Positions 1 through 6,469 of a stretch of DNA of 12,497 bases are shown one piece after another. This stretch comes from Nitrospirota bacterium (GTDB taxonomy: Bacteria; Nitrospirota; Nitrospiria; JACQBZ01). The translations under genes were made by a program, and so were the position numbers. The notes beneath the pieces were generated by a model. The model saw only the letters and a program-made list of their open reading frames with translations. It ran no database searches and had not been told where the DNA came from. The stretch is taken from assembly GCA_016198945.1 (NCBI GenBank), contig JACQHO010000091.1:1-12497 (forward strand), in the 5' to 3' direction. Every line of letters begins with the position of its first letter. Position 1 is the first letter of the stretch.

Positions 1-501
1 ACCGCCGCCATTGCGATCCCGATGTATGTTTCGGACCTTCCCCGTCAAAAAACGAAGTCGGCCGCCCAAGGCCTTCTTGGGGACCTTCGGTTGGCCAGGG
101 GCCGCGCGGTGGCCAATAATCAGCCATACCTGGTCTGCTTCGATGTTTCCAACAACAAGTACACCTTAAGACAGGAACCGTTGGGCCCGCCGTTCAACTG
201 TACGGGGACGATCGAAAAAACGGTGGACTTTATAAAGAGCCATAACGGCGTCCAGTTCAGCGTTGGGGAGAGCGCCACACCCTGCACGGGCACGGCCGCC
301 CTCGACGCGATCAATTTTGTTAGTGACACGGCGCGATTTAATCGTCTGGGCTCTTCCGTGGACGGAAACAACAGTTTTTTGAATGGGGCGGTCTACGTGA
401 CGAACGCAAAAGATCCCCGGAAACAGGTCTATTGCGTTCAGGTGGAAGGATCAACGGGAAGGTCGAAGCTCTGGAAATGGGAGGGCGGGAGCTGGCAATG
501 A
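1..501 (+). CDS. FimT/GspH-type minor pilin, 5' truncated by window edge
   Basis: Minor pilin or pseudopilin of the GspH/FimT type, expected to sit in the inner membrane before assembly and then in the pilus priming or tip complex. The frame is open from base 1, so the gene starts outside the window and the ATG at 22 is internal. The leader peptide, cleavage site and Glu5 are therefore not visible. What remains (166 residues) begins in the last turns of the hydrophobic helix (AAIAIPMY) and continues into the amphipathic part with LRLARGRAVANNQPYLVCFD, the pattern around the GspH/FimT 'R..A..n...V..C' segment. A globular domain with three cysteines follows. The stop overlaps the next start (ATGA), indicating translational coupling to the PilV-like gene. 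FimT versus GspH cannot be settled from this fragment; the pilV-pilW-pilX neighbours favour a type IV pilus role. Confidence 0.85.
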   Translation, partial: TAAIAIPMYVSDLPRQKTKSAAQGLLGDLRLARGRAVANNQPYLVCFDVSNNKYTLRQEPLGPPFNCTGTIEKTVDFIKSHNGVQFSVGESATPCTGTAALDAINFVSDTARFNRLGSSVDGNNSFLNGAVYVTNAKDPRKQVYCVQVEGSTGRSKLWKWEGGSWQ

Positions 502-1085
502 AGATGCGTAAACCACAACGGCTGGATTCTTCCGGCTTTACGTTGCTGGAGCTGCTGATCGCCATGGTGATTCTGGCCTTCGGTCTGATGGGGGTCTCCG
601 GAATGATTCTCACATCGGTTAAAGGAAACGCCTTCGGGAATAAAATGATGCAGGCCACTTCGCTGGCTCAGGACAAGATCGAGGAGATGCGCAATAGAGA
701 CTATAGGGATTTATACAAAACCTGCGGGTCCGCCGGTTATCCGGTGGTCTGTGCCGATCCCCCGGCCAACATGGCGCTGGATGCGGCCGGGGTAATCTTA
801 GTGGCAGCGAACGACGGCGGGACAAACGGGGATGAATTGACCGGAGGCGGGGGCGACGGATTCTGGACTTATAAATACGCCAGCCCTCCGGCCGCGAGTC
901 CGCTTCCGGCCGGAATGACGTTGGTCTGGGGAGTGAAACGGAACTATCCACAGCCGAGATTGATCTGGCTGACGGCCTGTGTCGTCTGGGGCGGCACGGG
1001 CGCCGCCAACGAGTGCAACCTGGCGACTCATGCGAACAAAAACATCCATGTGGTTCGCATCGAGTCCGTCATGGGGAGTTTCTAA
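498..1085 (+). CDS. pilV: PilV-like minor type IV pilin
   Basis: Type IV pilus minor pilin, 195 residues. I chose the ATG at 498 because it forms an ATGA overlap with the upstream stop and has a GGGAG Shine-Dalgarno 6 bases before it; the frame stays open further upstream to 432, inside the previous gene. The leader is 13 residues, ending SSG, followed by FTLLELLIAMVILAFGLMG. This is a class III prepilin peptidase signal with Gly-1, Phe+1 and Glu+5. After the helix comes SLAQDKIEEMRNRDY, typical of the PilV family (the type IV pilus modification family). The remainder is a variable globular domain with cysteines at several positions. Expected role: a component of the PilVWX minor-pilin complex that primes pilus assembly. 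The family call rests on motif and position, so the exact orthology is likely but not proven. Confidence 0.88.
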   Translation: MKMRKPQRLDSSGFTLLELLIAMVILAFGLMGVSGMILTSVKGNAFGNKMMQATSLAQDKIEEMRNRDYRDLYKTCGSAGYPVVCADPPANMALDAAGVILVAANDGGTNGDELTGGGGDGFWTYKYASPPAASPLPAGMTLVWGVKRNYPQPRLIWLTACVVWGGTGAANECNLATHANKNIHVVRIESVMGSF

Positions 1086-1136
1086 CCGATCATCGGTCAG
1101 AAAAAAATAACCACGACTGTGGTTAAAGGTGAAACG
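1086..1136 (+). promoter_or_regulatory. Inverted repeats in the pilV-pilW gap
   Basis: The 51-base gap holds two palindromic elements. The first is ACCGATCATCGGT (1085-1097), a 6-base arm pair around one base. It is followed by an A-rich run. The second is a perfect 7-bp stem, TAACCAC (1108-1114) and GTGGTTA (1119-1125), with loop GACT. This stem directly abuts the AGGTGA Shine-Dalgarno (1127-1132) of the PilW-like gene. No clear sigma70 promoter was seen here. A role in translation control or message processing is inference. Confidence 0.5.
1127..1132 (+). promoter_or_regulatory. Shine-Dalgarno deciding the pilW start
   Basis: AGGTGA lies 4 bases before the ATG at 1137. It supports that ATG over the in-frame GTG at 1119, which falls inside the hairpin stem and has no purine-rich site at a suitable distance. 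Confidence 0.65.
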
Positions 1137-4100
1137 ATGAGCCGCACCCATCCAAAACCGTTGAAGAGACAACAGGGCGCCACATTGGTCGAGTTGCTGG
1201 TGGCCCTGCTGATCGCCGGTCTGGTTTTCGCCGGCGTTTACCAGATTTACATCAACAGCATACGGACCACCACTGTGCAGGAACAGGTGGCCGACATGCA
1301 GCAGACGGCACGGGTCGTGATGAATCAGATCATGCGCGAGCTCCGTCTGGCGGGTTATAATCCCAACCAACCGATGGGAGTGGAGGGGTTTCAAGGTCTG
1401 GTGACCAACCCGCTTGATCTCTCTTCGGGGCAGGCCTTCATCCTTGTGGGCGACTTCGTTCCGGACAACGCGACCGTTCCCGATACGGTGACCTATCGGA
1501 TCGATAAAACCGATCCAGCCCATCCCTGGCTGACCCGGAAGTTGAACAATGATCCGGCAGTGAATTTCGGCGCCAATATCGACAACCTTGTCGTCACCTT
1601 TTATAACGCCGGAAACTGCCGCCTGGGGGATGTTGCATGCGCGGGGCTGGATGCAAAGGATGTAAGGCGCGTCACGGTTGAATTGACCGCGAGAACGGAC
1701 CGTTCCGACAAGGATTTTAAAGATCCCGTGGCGATGGACGGCTACCGGCGGAGGAGATTATCATCCGACGCGATCCTGCGCAACATGGGCGGCCCCACAG
1801 ACTCGACGCCGCCTCTCTGTCCCACCAACGTAACGGCTTCCATTACAGGCGGCTGTCGGATCGTTCGCGTGACCTGGACCCGCCCAAACGACATCGGGGG
1901 AGATCTGGCGGGGTACTACATTTATTACGATCAGGCCCCGATCAACACGAACACCTCGGCTTTCGTGAACATCACGGACGACCCGAATGTGACGAACTAT
2001 TCGTACGATCTGGCCGTTTCGTCAGCGGGAACCTGGAATATCGGCGTGAGCTCGTATGACAGTTCAGGAAACCTGTGCGACAACAATGCCGCAAACGGTT
2101 ACCCTCCGGCCGATCCCGTGATCCCAAGCGGGTCGCCCGTCATTATCGGTTCGCCGACGAGCATTCCTTCGCCGCCTCCCAGCCCGGTCGCCGATCCCGA
2201 CGTCAATCAAGTGACGGTCCAATGGGGACAGGTGCTGACCTACACGGACGGCACCAGTCCGGTGGCCGGCCTGGCCGGGTATCGGCTCTACCGCGCCACC
2301 CTTCCCGACATGAGCGACCAGGTGATGATCGCGAACGAATTTGCGCTCCCCATCTCGGAGATCGTCGGCGGCGGGACGGACCATACCATTCAATATGTGG
2401 ACAACGATTCCAATACCATTGTCGCCGGAAGCCCCTCGCCTCCTTTGAATTGCCAGATTTATTATTACCAGGTGACCGTGGTGGACCAATGCAGCGTCGA
2501 AAGCGCCCGCTCCACAGCCCAGAGCGCCAAGCCGGACGGGACCTTCACGCCGGGCGTCACGCCGCCCGACAACGGCCGGGCGCCGGCGCCGCCGGTGATC
2601 ACTTATCTGGAGGCCGGGGACGACACCTCGACCGTCATTCTGGGATGGGCCGTGCCAGCGCCTTCGGCCAGCCAGAGCACGCCGGTGGGCGTGAGAATCT
2701 ACTATCGCGTGGAAGGGGCAATCCCCTGGACGCTGTGGGTGGATCTTCCCATCGCCCCGCCGCTGCCCGCGAGCGGCACGCAGATCATCACCGGTTTGAG
2801 CACGAACACGAATTATGAGATAAAAGTTGCGGCCTACGACGATGTGGCGACGGCCTGCGGCGACGAGGCCGGCAGCACGATCGGGGATGTCTTTACCGGC
2901 GCCTGCGCCCCCCGGCTGGAGCCGGCAAAACAGGCGCACCGGATATATCCCGGAACCGCTATCGCGGGAGTGCCGGTGGCCACCGACAGTTCGGCCGTGG
3001 TCGGGCTGCTCAGTCCTTCCGCCGATCAATACATTACGTGGGTGGTGGACCCGGAGGACTGCACGCCGGATTCTTCGACCTTTGGCGATGAGGGGTTTGA
3101 TTACAATGACCCGCCGGGTTATACCACAGTGGCTTCCACCTCCACCGGCTCGGCCCATGTCCAGTTTTATATCAACGATCCCGGATTCCCCGATAACAAG
3201 GCCGATACGCGGTACGGAACGGCGGCCACGGGGAACAATCCCGGAAACGTTTTTCGCGCGACGAACGACACCAACATTGATTACGCGCCGAGGGGGGGCG
3301 ATGATTTCTATCATTTCCCGTCCGATCCGCTCAACCCGCTCCATCTGGACACCGCGTTGTTCTGCGACGCCTCGTACGACTTCAAGGTGATCGGGGTGGA
3401 CGGCGAGCAGTATACCGCATCGGCCACGACGCAACTTGCGATCAAAAACGGCGGGATCGAGGTGGATGCCGCGAAGGGCGTCACGTCGGACATTACGACC
3501 ACGGACGACTTTCACCACATTGTGCGGTTCGGGATCAAGAACACCAACCCGGTGAAGGATATGAAGCTGAACAAGATCACGCTGACATGGAAAAACCTCA
3601 ATGCAGAGCTCGAGAAACTGGAGGTTCTGAAGGCCGATAAAACGACCGTTCTCGGGAAGTGGGATTCGTCGGGGGGAACGCCGTCCGGCCGTGTCGGGAC
3701 CGGCACGGTGCTGACCCTTAATCCCGTGCCGACGCTGATGAAAGCCGACGGCTCCGGAACCGCCGATGAGGGCTACATTCGCCTGACCTTCAAGAATACG
3801 GTCGGAACGATTACCAGCAGCGCGGACATGCGGGCCCAGAATTCCGCCACGGACGAGGTGATCACGATCCTCAACCTGGATCAGCAGGATGCCGCCGCGC
3901 TCGGCTCCGACGGGATCTGCAGCACGACGACGGCCGGAGCGGTCACCGTTCCGAGGGATCCGACCCTCAGCGCGGCCGACACGGTGCAGAACCAGCCGGC
4001 GGCCTTCACGGCGCTGTCCCAGACGCGGTCGGATATCATTGTGCCGACCGGCGCGACGGTGACCGTGACGACCAAGACCACGCCGGGCCAGCCGGGATTA

Positions 4101-4802
4101 ATGAAACTCTACTACATGGTGGACAACCAGGTGCTGGTCTCCGGCCCGGACCGGCCGGCGGCGGCGGGCGGCGGCGGAAATTACCCAAGCTCGGTCACGG
4201 GAGTATTCGACAACATCCAGAATGTCTGGAACTTTGTGATGCCGTCGAACCCGGACCAACTGATCTGGTTCTATCTTGAAGCCATGAACGGGAGCGTGGG
4301 TTCTCCGGAGATCATCGGCGACGGCGTGGGAAATGAAAACGGCGTTTGTGAGGACGGCGAGGCCTGCGAGACGACCGATCCGTTCAGCCGGAACTTCGAT
4401 ATCCATCCCGACTCGGGCGTCTTCACCTATGTGCAGTGCGGAACCTCGTTGCCGGTCGTCTCAATCACGAAGCCGTCCGCGAATTCCGGCGTCGGGGACC
4501 AGATCGTGAACGCGACCGTGACCACCACGATCCCGCTGGACGAGGTCGTTCTGACCGTGACGGACGACGCGAGCGCCCAAGGGGTGCCCGATTCCACCGG
4601 CGACAAGACGATGTGTTTCGGGACGGATTCCTGTTCAGGAACGCAGAACGGATCATCGCAGGGATGGACGACGACGTACGGCGCCGATTGCAGCAACGGC
4701 CTCATCGCCGGCTGTCCCAGGACAAACGTCAAACATTCGATCAAAGTGACGGCGAGGGACGTCTGCGGGCAGACGGGTTTTGCGACGAAGAACCTGAATT
4801 AA
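1137..4802 (+). CDS. PilW-like minor pilin with giant FN3/Ig-type extension
   Basis: A prepilin of about 1221 residues; ordinary PilW proteins are roughly 200-350. The leader MSRTHPKPLKRQQG (14 residues) precedes ATLVELLVALLIAG, with Gly-1 and Glu+5 but Ala rather than Phe at +1. The helix continues into MQQTARVVMNQIMRELRLAGY, a PilW hallmark. The pilin domain seems to end near residue 218 at YRRRRLSSDAILRNMG, which resembles the usual C-terminus of this family. The rest is predicted extracellular: fibronectin type III-like segments at about 225-320, 350-470 and 485-590 (for example VTWTRP..AGYYIYY and GLSTNTNYEIKVAAYD), a proline/serine linker near 335-355, an unassigned beta-rich part at about 590-1095, an acidic cysteine loop (NGVCEDGEACE, about 1068-1078) and a terminal Ig-like segment from about 1105 (VVSITKPS ... 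HSIKVTARDVCG). It is cysteine-rich, which fits disulfides formed in the periplasm. Likely a tip adhesin or sensor; the ligand is unknown. Confidence 0.85.
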   Translation: MSRTHPKPLKRQQGATLVELLVALLIAGLVFAGVYQIYINSIRTTTVQEQVADMQQTARVVMNQIMRELRLAGYNPNQPMGVEGFQGLVTNPLDLSSGQAFILVGDFVPDNATVPDTVTYRIDKTDPAHPWLTRKLNNDPAVNFGANIDNLVVTFYNAGNCRLGDVACAGLDAKDVRRVTVELTARTDRSDKDFKDPVAMDGYRRRRLSSDAILRNMGGPTDSTPPLCPTNVTASITGGCRIVRVTWTRPNDIGGDLAGYYIYYDQAPINTNTSAFVNITDDPNVTNYSYDLAVSSAGTWNIGVSSYDSSGNLCDNNAANGYPPADPVIPSGSPVIIGSPTSIPSPPPSPVADPDVNQVTVQWGQVLTYTDGTSPVAGLAGYRLYRATLPDMSDQVMIANEFALPISEIVGGGTDHTIQYVDNDSNTIVAGSPSPPLNCQIYYYQVTVVDQCSVESARSTAQSAKPDGTFTPGVTPPDNGRAPAPPVITYLEAGDDTSTVILGWAVPAPSASQSTPVGVRIYYRVEGAIPWTLWVDLPIAPPLPASGTQIITGLSTNTNYEIKVAAYDDVATACGDEAGSTIGDVFTGACAPRLEPAKQAHRIYPGTAIAGVPVATDSSAVVGLLSPSADQYITWVVDPEDCTPDSSTFGDEGFDYNDPPGYTTVASTSTGSAHVQFYINDPGFPDNKADTRYGTAATGNNPGNVFRATNDTNIDYAPRGGDDFYHFPSDPLNPLHLDTALFCDASYDFKVIGVDGEQYTASATTQLAIKNGGIEVDAAKGVTSDITTTDDFHHIVRFGIKNTNPVKDMKLNKITLTWKNLNAELEKLEVLKADKTTVLGKWDSSGGTPSGRVGTGTVLTLNPVPTLMKADGSGTADEGYIRLTFKNTVGTITSSADMRAQNSATDEVITILNLDQQDAAALGSDGICSTTTAGAVTVPRDPTLSAADTVQNQPAAFTALSQTRSDIIVPTGATVTVTTKTTPGQPGLMKLYYMVDNQVLVSGPDRPAAAGGGGNYPSSVTGVFDNIQNVWNFVMPSNPDQLIWFYLEAMNGSVGSPEIIGDGVGNENGVCEDGEACETTDPFSRNFDIHPDSGVFTYVQCGTSLPVVSITKPSANSGVGDQIVNATVTTTIPLDEVVLTVTDDASAQGVPDSTGDKTMCFGTDSCSGTQNGSSQGWTTTYGADCSNGLIAGCPRTNVKHSIKVTARDVCGQTGFATKNLN

Positions 4803-4803
4803 A

Positions 4804-4840
4804 CCGCGAGGCGGGGCCGGCTCGACCGGCCCGGCCGCGG
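4804..4840 (+). terminator. Intercistronic GC-rich hairpin between pilW and pilX genes
   Basis: A perfect 7-bp stem, GGGCCGG (4814-4820) and CCGGCCC (4826-4832), has loop CTCGA. An outer 5-bp pair, CCGCG (4804-4808) with CGCGG (4836-4840), can extend it. No U-tract follows, so it is not a standard intrinsic terminator. It starts 2 bases after the pilW stop and could partly terminate transcription or protect the upstream message end, which would lower pilX relative to pilW. The structure is seen directly; the function is inferred. Confidence 0.45.
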
Positions 4841-4880
4841 GACTTAAAGAACGAAGAACAATGAAACGAGGGGATAAGCC

Positions 4881-6395
4881 ATGAAATCCAAAAACCTTCT
4901 CAAAAACGAACGGGGCCTGGCCCTGGTGGTGGCCCTGATGCTTCTGGTGCTTCTGACCGTGATGGGGCTGGCGGCGATCTCGACCACGACGACCGAAATG
5001 CAGATCACCTCCAACGAGCGTACGGACGCACAGGCCTTCCATGCCGCCGAAGCCGGGATCAAGGAGGTCCTCTATCGGACCGCCTTGTCGAGTGTGGGCG
5101 CGACCTCGATCGCGAACGGGGGAAGTTATGCGACGGTGGATGCGGTCACCTTTAATGCCGCGATAGGGGACCTCGGGATCGGGGATAATCCTGATCCGGA
5201 CTGGGAGGTCAATGTCTATTTCGGCACGCCCCCCGCGGGCGCCAATAATGTCCGTAGCATACTCCCGGCCGCCGATCAGGCGAAGCTCAACTATGGGAAG
5301 AACGCACAGGGAAACCCCGATCCCGTGAATGTACGGTATGTGACGGAAGCGGACCTGCAGCAATGGGGGCTCGTCAATGCCGATCTCAATAACGATGGAG
5401 ACTTTATCGATCTGGTCTATTATAACGGGGACGCCAACGACCCTCAGCGGGTTCCACCCAGCACGGCGGTTGGCGGAACGATTGATACCGCGCCTCCCAC
5501 CGGCAGCAATATGAACATGGCGGTTCGGCTGGTGACGGCCAGGGGCCACAGCGGCCTGGCGGCGAAGCGGATCCGACTTGAGACGACGGGCTATCCGGTC
5601 AATCCTCAAGTGAGCGCCGCGCTCACGGCCGATATTCCGCTGACCTTGACCGGAAGTGGATTCATCAGCGGATACAATCATTCCGAGGACACAGCGAATA
5701 CGAATGCGGACAAGAACAGCATCAACAGGCCTCTTTATGAGACCAACCTGTGCGATAATTACAACGGCGGGGCCGGAACCGGAGGGTGCGGGATGGCGAC
5801 CGATCCGGACGTCGGCGCCACGGCGGAATATTCGGGCAAGGCCATGTCCAGCGGCCACAAGCCGGCGGTGGTCTCAAACGATCCGGTTACAACGCAGGGC
5901 GCTTTTGAAGGATGGGGCGGCTCGGATGATAATTCGGTCGGATGGAAAAAGGTCGATCCCGCCGTGACTTTTCCGAGCCTGGCGGCCTTGTTGGGCGTCG
6001 AACAGTCGGCCGTGGATGAGATGATTGCCGGCGCCAACACCAATCCGAACGCCTGTCCGTCGGGTGTCACCTACATTGACAATAAGAACAGCAACCAGAA
6101 CTATATGCCGGCTCAGAACTGTCCGGCGGGGTCGGGCATTTTGATCGTGACCGGGGACATGAAGATCACGGCCCAGTTTGAATTCCGCGGATTGGTCTAC
6201 GTCGAAAAAGACGCCGAATTGCGGGGCGGTTCCTGGATTCTCGGCGCCCTGGCCATCAAGGGGACCTCGACCCTCAAATCCAATGCCGGAAGCTCGACCG
6301 TTCTGTACAGCAAAAAGACCGTGGAAAATGTCGTCAAATCCGCGATGAGCAATGCGGCGCTGCCGTCCAACGTGCTGTCGTGGCGGGAGGACTGA
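4881..6395 (+). CDS. PilX-like minor pilin, enlarged
   Basis: A 504-residue protein with a PilX-type N-terminus; canonical PilX is about 170-200 residues. The ATG at 4881 has GAGGGG about 7 bases upstream. After NERG comes LALVVALMLLVLLTVMGLAA, then TTTTEMQITSNE and AQAFHAAEAGIKE, which match the PilX_N pattern (T..E..m..N...A..AAEAG). As in many PilX proteins, there is no Glu at +5 after the candidate G/L cleavage site. Residues 168-179 (DLNNDGDFIDLV) resemble a calcium-binding DxNxDG loop. The C-terminal part, about 415-480, has short hydrophobic repeats such as GILIVTGDMKI, FRGLVYVEKDAELRGG and WILGALAIKG, suggesting a beta-helix-like fold. It follows pilW in the usual minor-pilin order and probably joins the same tip complex. 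The role of the extra 300 residues is unknown. Confidence 0.85.
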   Translation: MKSKNLLKNERGLALVVALMLLVLLTVMGLAAISTTTTEMQITSNERTDAQAFHAAEAGIKEVLYRTALSSVGATSIANGGSYATVDAVTFNAAIGDLGIGDNPDPDWEVNVYFGTPPAGANNVRSILPAADQAKLNYGKNAQGNPDPVNVRYVTEADLQQWGLVNADLNNDGDFIDLVYYNGDANDPQRVPPSTAVGGTIDTAPPTGSNMNMAVRLVTARGHSGLAAKRIRLETTGYPVNPQVSAALTADIPLTLTGSGFISGYNHSEDTANTNADKNSINRPLYETNLCDNYNGGAGTGGCGMATDPDVGATAEYSGKAMSSGHKPAVVSNDPVTTQGAFEGWGGSDDNSVGWKKVDPAVTFPSLAALLGVEQSAVDEMIAGANTNPNACPSGVTYIDNKNSNQNYMPAQNCPAGSGILIVTGDMKITAQFEFRGLVYVEKDAELRGGSWILGALAIKGTSTLKSNAGSSTVLYSKKTVENVVKSAMSNAALPSNVLSWRED

Positions 6396-6411
6396 AGTTC
6401 CCCGAAGGCAT

Positions 6412-6440
6412 TTGACTTTTTCGGCCAAGGGTGTTATGAC
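6412..6440 (+). promoter_or_regulatory. Predicted sigma70 promoter for the MshEN-HAMP-pilin unit
   Basis: TTGACT (6412-6417) is a 5/6 match to the -35 box. After a 17-base spacer comes TATGAC (6435-6440), a 4/6 match to the -10 box, preceded by TGT, giving an extended -10. It lies 17 bases after the pilX-like stop. Transcription would start near 6447, leaving a very short leader before the TTG start at 6462. Prediction by eye only. Confidence 0.55.
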
Positions 6441-6469
6441 CTTATCGGAAAGGGGGCGCCCTTGGCCGA
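6421..6469 (+). repeat. 11-bp perfect inverted repeat over promoter and start codon
   Basis: TCGGCCAAGGG (6421-6431) and CCCTTGGCCGA (6459-6469) are exact reverse complements separated by 27 bases. The left arm lies in the promoter spacer; the right arm contains the TTG start codon of the MshEN gene; the -10 box and the Shine-Dalgarno lie between them. It could be an operator. It could also be an RNA stem that forms only in transcripts reading through from the upstream pilin operon. Confidence 0.5.

Noticed and set aside
432..497. Upstream start for the PilV-like gene
   Set aside because: It would put 22 extra residues before a normal short prepilin leader and overlap the previous gene by 70 bases; the ATG at 498 has a Shine-Dalgarno and an ATGA overlap.
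1119..1136. GTG start for the PilW-like gene
   Set aside because: The GTG lies in a hairpin stem with no suitable Shine-Dalgarno; the ATG at 1137 has AGGTGA.
2075..3390. Two + strand open frames inside the PilW-like gene in a different frame
   Set aside because: Considered as a sign of frameshift, but the main frame stays coherent with FN3-like patterns throughout and the alternate frames are Arg/Pro-rich.
2064..3518. Long open frame on the minus strand (484 codons) opposite the PilW-like gene
   Set aside because: It is a shadow of a GC-rich gene: Arg/Gly/His-rich composition, no recognisable domain, and the + strand frame has clear pilin and FN3-like sequence.
4653..5858. Minus-strand open frame of 401 codons across the pilW-pilX junction
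   Set aside because: Spans two convincing + strand genes and their Shine-Dalgarno; its product is Arg/Ile-rich without motifs.
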